This document shows positions 11,601-22,555 of a DNA stretch of 64,000 nt, in pieces (the first letter of the stretch is position 1; each line of letters begins with the position of its first letter). The DNA is from Bradysia coprophila (taxonomy: Eukaryota > Arthropoda > Insecta > Diptera > Sciaridae), in assembly GCF_014529535.1 (NCBI RefSeq), contig NW_023504022.1:2414986-2478985 (forward strand), read 5' to 3'. The notes under the pieces are model-generated. The model made no database searches and was not told where the DNA came from. It saw only the letters and a program-made list of their open reading frames with translations. Made by a program: the position numbers and the translations under genes.

Positions 11601-14600
11601 CCAACGACCAGCTCCTCCCCCACGTAAGTAATCTTGATATTTTTCGATAAACAATTAGTCAATTTTCCGCAAGTTATTTTGGATTTTTGTAGTCTATGTT
11701 AAAACAAAAGTCGTATCACTATTCTCTTATGAAGTAGAAAATCAGCGGCATTGAATTTATTTTCAAACGATTCAAAATAATTTGCCAAAAAATGTCAAGC
11801 CTTGTCTACAAGGACTTACTTTTATGTTTCAAATTCATTGAAAAATCGTTGCTCAAATTAACAATTTGCTTTTATACATTTTTAGCTCCTCCACCACCAC
11901 CACCACCTCCTCCTCCACCACCACCACCACAATGTCCACCAGGCACATACGGTCAATATCCAAATTGCCAACGACCAGCTCCACCACCACGTAAGTAATC
12001 TCGATATTTTCGTTAAACGATTAGCATCTAGACGAATTTAAGCGAGTTATTTTTGGCTTGTTGACATAAACCTTGTTTCTGTTCTCATGGAAGCATAGAA
12101 TCAGTCGCATAAAGTCACACGTTTTTCATTTTGAACACATTCAATTTGCTTCACTTGCAAACGTTTTGTGAGCAGTCTAATCTTATCTCGTCTAACATGG
12201 ACTTAATGTTTATACTTTTGTGTTTCAAATTATTAGAAAAATAGTTACTTAATTTGACAATTTATATTTTAGCTCCACCACCTCCTCCTCCTCCTCCACC
12301 ACCACCACCACAATGTCCCCCAGGCACATACGGTCAATATCCTAACTGCCAACGACCAGCTCCTCCACCACGTAAGTAATCGTAATAACTTCCGTTAAAT
12401 AATCAGTCGATTTTCTGTAAGTTATCTTTGATTTCTGTGACATAATTTTGAAATAGCTGCCATTTATCTTTGTGGTTAAATAATCGGTTACTTCATTCAA
12501 CAAAACTTTGTTTTGTTGTTTCGGGATTTTCCCACAGTGAGATACGGTTTCTAAATCCGATCACTTTTTCAACTTCCTCCTCTTTCTATGGAAAATCGGA
12601 AATTTGTCAAGTTATTTTGATTCTAAGCCAAAAATTATTATATGTCCAACGTGTCAAACCTCACCTCAAGTACTTATACTTAACAAAAGTCAAATTTTAA
12701 ACGGCTGTCAAATTTGGGATCAGAGTTTTTTTTCCTCGTAAATAAAACTAATTTTATAGAAAAATCTATTCAATTAAAAACAAAAGATGTCGATTTAAAA
12801 TCTTACTAGAGTCGTCTGCTCAATTCAATAATTTGTTTTTATAAAATTTTAGCACCACCACCTCCTCCTCCACCACCACCACCACCACAATGTCCACCTG
12901 GCACATACGGTCAATATCCTAACTGCCAACGACCAGCTCCTCCACCACGTAAGTTATAACTATAAAACGTTGAATATAGATTTTTCGCCAATTTCTTCAT
13001 TAAACTTTATGCAACATACACGAGACGCCGTAAACACGTTTTGGTCCATTGATAGTTGCAGGAATCGAAATTTTTAATTGAAAAATTCCTAACTTCAATT
13101 GACAGTTACGACATTTTCGTCATGAAACGTACGGCCAAAACGTGTCTTATGTGTGTTATGCATTAACTTGGACAGGAATGGTTTTAAGACTTTTTACAAT
13201 GTGATCGGTTTTGATGATTCTTATATAAAACCTTTATTTTACAGCACCACCACCACCTCCACCACCACCACCACAGCCAGGTAAGCCGGAATTCTTAAAT
13301 TACAAATATTTCGAAAAGTAGTACTTAGTATACCTTAAAAAAGTGCTTCAATACTAATGAAAATATTGAACGTAACTTTTAGAAAGATTATTTGTCGATC
13401 TATCAATTTTGTTGATTTGATTGAAAATTTGAAATTCAGTCAACTTCAATAATTTTCGAATAATCTGAACCATTTCAACTTAGAATGTTTTGTGGTCATT
13501 ACAAAATGATCCGCACGCCTATGTCTGGTTTCCACTTAAAATTGTTCGCCGTAAAAGGGCACCGTAAAAGATTTCTATTGGTTGAAACTCGTCTCTTTCG
13601 TTTTTTAATCAATCAAAATCCTTCACGAGGATCTCTTACGACGAAATTTTGAAGTGGAAATCAAGCCTTAAATACTTTCTAATTTTTGGTCACATTCCAA
13701 ATATTGAATGAACTGAAAGCATCCATCTTACCGAAAAAAAAACATCATTTCAATGAGTCTTGTTTGCATTTTCAGACCGTGGATATATTCCACCTCAACC
13801 ACAACCACCACCACAATGCCCACCAGGCACATACGGTCAATATCCAAACTGTCAACGACCTGCTCCTCCTCCACCTCCTCCTCCACCACCACCACCACCA
13901 CGTAAGTAATCGTATATAATTTTCATATTTTAGTCTTTTAATTTCTTTTAATGGATGTCTGAATCGATTAACTACTTACTGAGCTGTAATCTTCTCTGTC
14001 GTAATTTGCATTAGAGACTTACTGACGTCATCACCCCACTTAAATTACATGATGGTGTCACTAAGACACTTGGTATTTAATTTTTTTTTTGCTTGGTTCT
14101 CTTTTAAAAATATTAAGCGCCTCAGAAGTTGCAAGTTTCGCCAAGTAATCATATATAACGTTTTGTGAAAAATCGCTATTAAAGAATCTTGAGAATTGAC
14201 TTTTTACCATACAGTCATCAAAATTTCTCGATTATCAAAAAAAAAAAATCCCAATCATAATAAAACAAGAAAGTAAAGTCAAGCGAATTGCAGTTCCTTC
14301 TCAATACATTCACTTATAAACAAATTTGATCATTCCGTTATTAAAACATTTTTTTGCAATCTTTAGCACCACCTCCACCACCACCACAATGTCCACCAGG
14401 CACATATGGTCAATATCCTAACTGCCAACGACCTGCTCCTCCTCCTCCTCCACCACCACCACCACCACCACCTCCACGTAAGTAATTGTGAAAACTGTTC
14501 ATTTTTAAGTCTAAAGTATTGTCTATTCTTGAAAAATTGATTTCCAACAATCGCAAGAATTTGACAGCATTTTCCAAAGGATATGTTAAGGCCATTGCAA

Positions 14601-17568
14601 TGTAAACATTGTTCGATTTATCACGGATGCCCAATAGATAACTTAGCGATTTGGTTTTTTAAACACTTGGTTTTTTAAAATGAAAATCAATATCCTCTCG
14701 CACATACCAACTTTGCGAAAATTCAATATGAGGAAACTGATTATTTTTTGTCGAGCTTTATTTTTTTGTAAGTAATCTTATAAGCATTTGGAAAGAAATG
14801 GTTTTGAAGGGCATATTTATAGACCTGATTTTGAAACGTATGCAGACAACAAAATAACATTGGAATTAATTGTTGCTATAATTAAACAACAAATAACAAA
14901 ATAAAGTCAAGCGAATAGCAGTTCCCTTCAATTATATTCACTTATACTAAAGAAATTTTGTGAAATAATCGTGATACTAAAACACTTTTCTACAATCTTT
15001 AGCACCACCACCACCACCACAATGCCCACCAGGCACATATGGTCAATATCCTAACTGCCAATATCCTCAACCTCCTCCACCACCACCACCACCACGTAAG
15101 TATCGTTCATATTTTAGTCTAGAGAATTTCGGATGAATGCCCACTAGATTACTTCGCGAGATATCAACTTCACTATCAAAGGGAAGTCTAATGTGGAATG
15201 ATTATTTGTAAATTCCGTCAATTATATACTTTTGAAGGACATATTTAGTCTTGACAACGCTCTTCCAAGCATTAGTGCTACTGTAAATAGGGTGCTGAAA
15301 CTTGACAGTGTGTCAAACAACTCTAAAACACTATCAACTGTGATCACTTTTGCTTGAAGTGCATTGGTCTTGACTATTTCCTAATTCATTGTTACTACAA
15401 TGAAACAATAAAATAAAATCGAGTGAATGCCACAGTTTTAAATGCATATTACTTAACATATTTGATAATATTCAAACATTTTTTGCAATCTTTAGCACCA
15501 CCACCACCACAATGCCCACCAGGCACATACGGTCAATATCCAAATTGTCAACGACCTGCTCCTCCTCCTCCACCACCACCACCACCTCCTCCTCCTCCAC
15601 CACCACCACGTAAGTAATCGTGTAGCATTTTCATATTTTTTTCTAAAAGTTTTTTTTTATGAATAATTGATTTCTTTTTTTAAAATCCTAAATGCCTTAA
15701 AAGATTAATCAGTTGGTGAAAAAAATGTCTTGACTTCGTAATATGAAGCCAACATATTTTCCTTAGATTTTTTTTTTTCTATTCAGTGTCCACACAAACA
15801 TTATCCATTTAATATTGATTAGCATTGAAGAGCTAGATTTAGGTTTCATACGACTTATTTATTGAAACAGAAATAATATTTGTTTTTTATAATCTTCAGC
15901 GCCACCTCCACCACCACCACCACAATGTCCACCAGGTACATACGGTCAATATCCTAACTGTCAACGACCTGCTCCTCCTCCACCACCACCACCACCACGT
16001 AAGTGATCGTGCAAAATTTTCTTATCTCAGTCTAAAGTTTCATTTGGTGAGAGTCAAATAAGAATAACTTAAACGACCTGCCAACTTCTAGACAATTCGT
16101 ACTTTTATAATAACAGTGGTACTCCAGAACGTTACTGTTCCGCCAAGTGATCTTAAAACACCTTGGTGAAAAAAATGGTCTTTAAACTTTTGAATCTTGT
16201 ATTATATATTATGCACCTGTTGCCAAGATTGGTGTTTTGACGTGTAGGACATTATTGCCCTAGCCGAAGGCGTGGGTCATAATGCCTACACGTCAAAATA
16301 ACAGTCTGGCAATAGGTGCATATCATATTTTATCTGTCGAGAACGGATATATCGAGCTAAACAAAAACTCCCTAGAGGGATAAGCTCGAGATTATCGTTC
16401 TAGACAGATAATATATATTAACATACAGGAAACCATAGAAGAAAACTTTCTCACATTCAGTATATAATACTCAAAAGATGTGACGACATTCAATATTTTT
16501 TTTTTTGTAATATTTAGCACCACCTCCACCACAATGTCCACCTGGAACATACGGACAATATCCAAATTGCCAACGACCAGCTCCACCTCCACCACCACCA
16601 CCACCACCACCTCCTCCACCACCACCACGTAAGTAACATTTGATGAGTAGTCATCCATATACAGGATGACACTTCCACTTTTGTTAAATCATCTCTGTCA
16701 GTGACTGCCAACACACTTCATCCTTTATCAGAAAATGTAAATAAATTTTCAGAACGTGGATATATTCCACCTCAACCTCAACCACCACCACAATGTCCAC
16801 CTGGAACGTACGGACAATATCCTAACTGCCAACGACCTGCCCCACCACCACGTAAGTGATGGTGTAATTTTCCGAATACCTTAAACGGGCAACTGAATTG
16901 TGCCAGACATTATGAGACTCAGCGACATTATCTTTCTTGATCTTGCAACTATTGCCCAAATTTACAGCTTTTCAAGTGACGGTTATCTTGCTCGTATATC
17001 TGGTTCTTGATACAGAGTGATTTCAATAAAGTAATTGTAACCAGCGAGTGTTGAAAATTGGAGACGGACTTCTTTCGTTAGTCTATTATGGTCTTTCTTT
17101 TCTCTTCAACAGCTGCAACTCGGAATTTTTTTTTTTCTTATTTAATTTTCCATTTTAATTGTAATGCATACTCGAACATTCTCATTGCTCTACTGCTCAT
17201 ACATTTCTCATTTAAATTTGTCTGTCCCTGGAGTCAATCTTTATTGAAACGATCATAATAATTTCGTTTTACAGCACCACCACCTCCTCCTCCACCTCCA
17301 CCACCACCACCACAATGTCCACCTGGAACATACGGACAATATCCAAATTGCCAACGACCAGCGCCACGTAAGTTAAATACTCTTTAATGGCAGTAGCCGA
17401 ATAATTCATTTGTGTTACCAGTCAGCCACTAAAACATTATTTAACATTGTTTTTACACCAATTTCATTCTTTGTTTTCCTTGCAGCACCTCCTCCACCAC
17501 CACCAACCCAACAACCATACAATGAAGAGGAAGGATATAGTTACAATAGACCGAGTCGATCTTTCTAA
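8661..17568 (+). CDS. Secreted proline-rich protein built from repeated CPPGTYGQYPNC exons
   Basis: The start ATG is immediately followed by a donor (8664). Exons: 8661-8663, 9644-9899, 10857-10964, 11516-11623, 11886-11990, 12273-12371, 12853-12948, 13245-13280, 13776-13901, 14367-14477, 15003-15095, 15496-15609, 15900-15998, 16518-16628, 16753-16851, 17275-17367, 17486-17568. Joined they give 579 residues with no internal stop. The product starts MKTFIVCLAVIAAVSADVSH, a clear signal peptide, then a GYNYPQP/HHHH stretch and YLPP. Fourteen exons each encode a polyproline run plus (Q)CPPGTYGQYPNCQ, with one Cys pair per unit. Exons 9 and 15 begin with RGYIPPQPQPPP. Exon 8 is polyproline only. 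The end is EEEGYSYNRPSRSF. Every intron after the first is phase 1, so each middle exon can be skipped or duplicated without a shift. Signal peptide, YLPP and proline richness suggest a cuticle, silk or other extracellular structural protein (inference); no named family recognised. Confidence 0.88.
10525..10682. mobile_element. Palindromic element in intron 2 of the proline-rich gene
   Basis: AGACAGTTTACAAAAATGAC at the left pairs with GTCATTTGCGCAAACTGTCT at the right; inner CTTATAAGTT and AACTCATAAG words also pair. Related TACGTCATTTGCGCAAAC occurs near 4390. Confidence 0.6.
11130..11262. mobile_element. Short repeat in intron 3, family shared with 30.96 kb
   Basis: TTATTTATACAACCGAGTGATAAATG...TTTTTTAGGCACT and ACAACGTTTTTCGCAATAAAGGCAACGG...CACTTGTTGCGAAAAT match the element at 30960-31152, with the middle deleted here. 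Confidence 0.65.
13524..13673. mobile_element. TTA-target palindromic element in intron 8
   Basis: The ends are TCTGGTTTCCACTT and (inverted) GGCTTGATTTCCACTT, pairing over about 14 bp. It belongs with 27.97 kb and 60.69 kb, which share the GTTTCCACTT ends. Confidence 0.6.
16205..16410. mobile_element. Palindromic element in intron 13
   Basis: ATGCACCTGTTGCCA...GACGTGTAGG pairs with CCTACACGTC...TGGCAATAGGTGCAT. The loop contains TAGCCGAAGGCGTG. The outer part at 16330-16410 (ATCTGTCGAGAACG / CGTTCTAGACAGAT) forms a second inverted pair. Confidence 0.65.
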
Positions 17569-17653
17569 TTGTTCAACGGAAATGGTGAAATTAGCAAATT
17601 TGATCTGAGAACTGTGTACTTTTAGTTATTAAGAAGAAATATATATTTTTTTA

Positions 17654-17659
17654 AATAAA
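17654..17659 (+). terminator. AATAAA polyadenylation signal
   Basis: It lies 86 bp after the stop codon of the proline-rich gene, in an AT-rich 3' UTR. Confidence 0.65.
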
Positions 17660-17811
17660 TTTGAAAATTAAATCCCACGCTTTTCATTCAATTTACGAAA
17701 GATCATGTTTGTAATCTTCATCCGCTGATGTGTAGTCTGTGGACGAATAAAATTTGACTTGACTGAAATATATTACTTGAGTTTGTGGAATACCTGGTTT
17801 GAGAACAGGTT

Positions 17812-17960
17812 GTTAACTTGTTACAGACGGCAAGCATATGACCAGTATTATTATTGGGTCTATTACTTCCATCGATCAAAGTTTTTTAATCGGTAGATCT
17901 TGTACTTCAATTTTTTTAATAAGAATTTTCTAAACGTATAGGAAAAGGTTGTTTTGAAAT
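17812..17960. repeat. Dispersed repeat with TTAACTTGTTACAGACGG end
   Basis: It matches, inverted, 46530-46628, and shares its end with the TTAA-flanked element at 54.4-56.1 kb. The shared words are GACCAGTATTA, GGGTCTA and ATCGATCAAAGT. Confidence 0.55.
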
Positions 17961-18391
17961 TAATACTGAAATATAGGTTTTTCTCTCAGACTATTACATT
18001 TTAGTACGTTTTGTCATGTGTCACTGAATTATGTTTTCGTAAACAAACTTCACTGCTTCGACATTTCATGAGAATGAATCAAAGTGAAGTTGTTACACCA
18101 AAAAATAGTCCAGTGAGAATGAAGTACTATATAAAACAAGAATAGTACCGGCTAACGCCTAGTGAGTATTTTTTCTTTTTCTTTTTGAATCTCACCATCG
18201 TTCCCAACCACCTATCCCTAATCGAAACTTTCCTAAAGACTAAATGTCACTACTTTCGAGCAATAAATTATGAAAATAGGTCGGGTCTCGCATTAAGTAT
18301 AGATTAAGAGCATTAAGTATGATTTCTGTTTATTGCCAGCTTGGTATTCATTCAAGTACCACTTCGGTATTCAACTACCAAATTTTCGATT

Positions 18392-18440
18392 TATAAATAA
18401 GCAAGCGAGCCGATTAATATCATCAGTCGGTGTGCAGCTT
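18392..18440 (+). promoter_or_regulatory. Promoter-like module 1 beside the satellite
   Basis: CGATTTATAAATA (box 18392-18399) is followed 33 bp later by an initiator TCAGTCGGTGTGC (A at 18425). Near-identical sequence stands at 18966-19009 on the other side of the 18-bp array. No credible open frame follows, so activity is unproven. Confidence 0.45.
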
Positions 18441-18474
18441 TCAAACATTAAACATCTCTACAACCTCCGTATGA

Positions 18475-18955
18475 GTTTGGTAGTCAACTACCACTTTGGT
18501 AGTCAACTACCACTTTGGTAGTCAACTACCACTTTGGTAGTCAACTACCACTTTGGTAGTCAACTCAACTACCACTTTGGTAGTCAACTACCACTTTGGT
18601 AGTCAACTACCACTTTGGTAGTCAACTACCACTTTGGTAGTCAACTACAACTTTGGTAGTCAACTACCACTTTGGTAGTCAACTACAACTTTGGTAGTAT
18701 ACTACCACTTTGGTAGTCAACTACCACTTTGGTAGTCAACTACCACTTTGGTAGTCAACTACAACTTTGGTAGTCAACTACAACTTTGGTAGTCAACTAC
18801 CACTTTGGTAGTCAACTACCACTTTGGTAGTCAACTACCACTTTGGTAGTCAACTACCACTTTGGTAGTCAACTACCACTTTGGTAGTCAACTACCACTT
18901 TGGTAGTCAACTACCACTTTGGTAGTCAACTACAACTTTGGTAGTCAACTACCAA
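18475..18955. repeat. 18-bp satellite, about 26 units
   Basis: The unit GGTAGTCAACTACCACTT repeats almost without change; variants have CTACAACTT, and one unit has an extra CAACT. Each unit contains a GGTAGT..ACTACC inverted pair, so the strand can form serial small hairpins. It is not CRISPR: there are no unique spacers. Confidence 0.95.
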
Positions 18956-18965
18956 ATACTCGATT

Positions 18966-19010
18966 TATAAATAGACCAGCAGGCCGAATAATTTCGTCAG
19001 TCGGTGTGCG
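18966..19010 (+). promoter_or_regulatory. Promoter-like module 2 beside the satellite
   Basis: TATAAATA at 18966-18973 and TCAGTCGGTGTGC with its A at 18999 keep the same 33-bp spacing as module 1. The flanking CAACTACCAAAT and AACATCT words are also shared, so the two are a direct duplication of about 90 bp. Confidence 0.45.
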
Positions 19011-20130
19011 TCTCTCGAGTAAGAAACATCTTTGCTGCTATATAGTTTGGGGGTCTAACTACCAACAACTACCAAACTTTCAAATTGCAATGTCTGCTAT
19101 GAGCGATCGGTTACCAGATAACAAATGATAATTGATTTGCCTGGTGTTGGTTTGCTCATAGTAGCATTGCAATTGCAGATGAAGTGCCCACAATAGGACC
19201 TAAAGACCTAAAAATGTGGCGCCTCTGCATGCCATCGAGGCCAACCGAGAAGAATGCAATTGAACACTTGTTTCTGATTTGTAAGTTATGTAGTTGTTGA
19301 TCGGCAAGCAAAAGAAAATTTAGATTTTGTATTTTAATGCCTTTATGGTAGCTACGCTAAAAATACAAAATCTACATTTTCATCTGTTAGACGAAATTTA
19401 TTTGGGAACCATTCCTCACTGCAAACATCTCTTAAATCAATTGATTCTGATTTCACTAAACAAAATTTTGTTAACGAAAATGGTTTGCATATCCGAATCG
19501 GGAGAACAACTAACGTTTTAGTAGTTTCCGTCTGCGATTCGTCAATCTCATCGTATTCTGGTATCTCGTTAGTTCATATTTATTTGCCAGCTTGGCAACA
19601 AGACAACAATTTCGAACATCACATTCGCCCATGCCCATTGCATTTACACTTCCAGTATGGAAGAGTGGATTTCGTTAAACCAGAAATTCTAAACGATCAT
19701 GATGCACTAAGACAAGAAAAATCATTGAGTCAATTAAGTAAACAGGCGTAAACTACTCAGTTCCGTTCTCTCGCTCTGGTCGATATTCAGTGACAATATT
19801 TAAAATCATGAAATTCGGCTGTAGTAAGATAAAAACTTTCTGTTGCCTGTGGTATGGTATCGTTGTTGTACCGCCATCCGATATGCTTTAAACTTAAAAC
19901 AACAATCACCGTCGCTCGACAAAAAAATACGACTAGCGTTCGGGTGTAATTTAATTTTGCTTTCCGTCAATTACCTTTTGCGGGCTCACGTCAACGGATT
20001 AACTGTTTGAGTGTATCGTACATCCGTTCATTCAGTTTCTCATTGATTCATTTGGCTAATTTGTCTCTTATCCAATGGATAATATCTATACCTCTATTCT
20101 TTGGAAAAGCTTGTTTTACGTTTTCAACCA
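19010..20130. other. Intergenic region with no intact gene
   Basis: It holds the LIM-exon copy described separately. The remaining short frames (for example 19571-19751, ending LSQLSKQA) have no splice or motif support. Confidence 0.5.
19458..19566 (-). pseudogene. Copied fragment of the LIM-gene last exon
   Basis: About 109 bp match 26857-26968 with few differences, from AAACAAAATTTTGTTAACG to TCGTATTCTGGTATC, in the same orientation. The source is the coding part of LIM-gene exon 6. The copy has no flanking exons and the frame is interrupted, so it is a non-functional partial duplication. Confidence 0.8.
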
Positions 20131-20230
20131 ATTAACCAAATTCTTCCTTTCCGAAAATTCGGAGTTCCTTCGGAAACGAACAATAGCGACATCTATTGTT
20201 CGTTTTCCGAAGGAATTCCGAATTTCCGAA
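20131..20230. mobile_element. Compact palindrome, about 100 bp
   Basis: TTCCGAAAATTCGGAGTTCCTTCGGAAACGAACAATAG pairs with its inverted form ending CCGAATTTCCGAAGAG around a loop of about 10 bp (positions 20149-20228). Non-coding. Confidence 0.7.
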
Positions 20231-20459
20231 GAGTTTAAACTCCTTCACGTCCGGTTCGTTGTAATAGCTGTATTGTGAGAAAGTCGAAAGCACGTTGATC
20301 AGACGTTGCACTTTTTGATGTTTACCGCCTCCCTTCGCATTTTTGTATCTTACTGACCTTACCACCAAAAACGTATGTATCGACCCTCTTCTGTTTTAAA
20401 CGTCATATTTGAAATAAGAACAAATTTATATCATTAAGTGACGGTTCACTTGCCTCAAA

Positions 20460-20790
20460 ATTGTACAATTCTCGAAGCGAAAATAATGAAAAGAAGAAAA
20501 AATCGGGGAATGACTAGAAATATGGCAACGGAATGAAAACGGCAAATGAACGGAAACATAGGGAAATGACCAACAATCGGAAACACCAGAAACCTGGAAA
20601 TTACTAAAAATGACCACAGATCGGGTAACAACCACAAATCTGGTAATAACCAGTAATCGGCAAATTAATGGAAAGCGGGTAATTACTAGAAACTGGGAAA
20701 ATTCGAAAATAACTAGAAATATGAAAATAGGGAAAGCACTAAAAATGCAAGTAAAAATGGAAAAACGACCAGAAATCCAGAAAGGCCGAT
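20460..20790. repeat. Degenerate tandem repeat of (A)ACC.GAAATCGGG words
   Basis: Variants of TGACCAGAAATCGGGAAA recur every 15-25 bp from 20480 to 20785, and again at 22322-22382 on the far side of the next element, suggesting that the element was inserted into this array. Confidence 0.7.
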
Positions 20791-22318
20791 GCTATTCGCA
20801 CGCGCGTGCGAATAGTCTTTCCTTCGGCCGCAGGCTATTCGCACGCCGCGTGCGAATAGTCACTCTTATGTTTGTTGACTATTGAGACGCGCGTGCGAAT
20901 AGCCATTGTTACAGGTGTGGACTATTGGGACGTGCGTGCGAATAGCCGATCCTACAGGTGGAGACTATTCGGACGCGAGGCAAATTCGTGGAATTCGCGC
21001 CGCGCGAACTTGTTGATTCTTCAGTATTAAATGGATCTTGCTTTTCAAGAAAACGTTGTGTGAAGATGAGCCCAGGGTCTTTATGAGAAATAAATGAAAT
21101 TATTATTATGTATTCACACAGTATTTTTGAGTGTTTTAATGAGAATTTTGATCAGCTGAATGATTAATACAATTTTTTAGTGTCATTGTTTAAAGGGAAT
21201 AACTGTTCTTGCCCATTTTTAATCTTCATTTTTGATATGTTTACTTTTTCAGCATTCTTTCAAAATAGTCTCAATTTAGACTGATGTATGACATGACAGT
21301 TGCTTTCAATACAACTTTTATTCAATTTCCAGGCGCACTAAAAAAAGGTAGAGCGGAGTCGTCAATATTTCTCTTTATTTCACGGAAAATTTCACAATAA
21401 ATATTTCGAAAATTTAATGTCCGATCATAATTTGTAGCACGGTCCGCGAAATTTGTTATTCAAAACGAATAATGTGAGAAAAACCTCATTTCTCCATACA
21501 AAGTCAGCAGTTTGTCATCATTGGACAATTTGAAACGTCGTCAAAAATAGCACAGCTAACTTTCACTTGTGAACAAGACACTATCTGTAATATGCTGGCT
21601 AACATGTTAAAATCAATCCTCTCTCCTTCGCGATTAAATTTATTGAGATGAATAATTAAAATAAAATCGAAGTAAAAATTCGACCCACCCATTGCTTTGG
21701 GGAGGCAATAGTAGCGTTGTTTTTTGAAATAAAAAAAATTAAAGAAACCGGTATTTTACGACGTCAAGAGGGTCGAAATTTTAAAAAATATATTGGCTCA
21801 AAGAGTGGCTTTGTTAATGCTGTGTCAGCTTGAATTCGTAACTTATTTAGACATCATGACAAACGCGAAGTTTAGATTATCCCATTACATGTAGCCTGAG
21901 GATTCGTAAAACTCTAGGTCCTACTAGCTATCGAATCTTATGCATAAGTATCATATTTCTGATTGGCCGATGCTGTAGGCCGTTCCACAGTAAGTTATGG
22001 GGATCAGCTATGGCAATGGTCATTTAAACTCTCATAAAACTAGTGTAAATACCTATTCACACACCGTTTAGCTGAAAGCCAAGATCCAATCTTTTACGCG
22101 CCGTGAAATCATGTTCCACGAATTTGTATCGCGTCCAAATAGTCTACACCTGTAGGTTTGGCTATTCGCACGCACGTCCCAATAGTCCACACCTGTAACA
22201 ATGGCTATTGGCACGCGCGTCCCAATAGTCAACAAACATAAGAGTGACTATTCGCACGCGGCGTGCGAATAGCCTACGGCCGAAGGAAAGACTATTCGCA
22301 CGCGCGTGTGAATAGTCA
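20791..22318. mobile_element. 1.5-kb element with inverted clusters of GC-rich palindromes
   Basis: The left cluster (20791-20995) and right cluster (22112-22318) are inverted copies. Each has about four modules of CTATTCGCACGCGCGTGCGAATAG type; the first (20792-20815) is a perfect 24-bp palindrome. Modules are separated by CTTTCCTTCGGCCG, ACTCTTATGTTTGTTGAC and TTACAGGTGTGG. The interior of about 1.1 kb has no transposase-like frame. Sequence outside both ends is the same CCAGAAAT array. Confidence 0.8.
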
Positions 22319-22555
22319 CTTCGATCCAGAAATGACCAAAAATCGGGAACCGTCCAGAAACAAGTGACAGCAATCGGGAAAGCTTTAGGTTCTATTCTCA
22401 ACTAAAAATAGTCGATTTCGTATTTCAAATTTTATGAGATTTTTTTTATTGCTTGTTTGGGTTCGAATGTTTCTGCTTCCACGTACCACGGTAGTGCCTC
22501 ATCGTGCGCAGGATTCTGAATTGATAAAAGAAAAAAATTGGCAATCCATAACATG

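Noticed and set aside
14410..14634. Minus-strand poly-glycine frame
   Set aside because: Antisense of the polyproline exon at 14367-14477.
16392..16714. Minus-strand frames rich in Val or Trp
   Set aside because: Antisense of the polyproline exon at 16518-16628.
18475..18955. CRISPR-like array
   Set aside because: Units are 18 bp and contiguous, with no unique spacers, in eukaryotic DNA.
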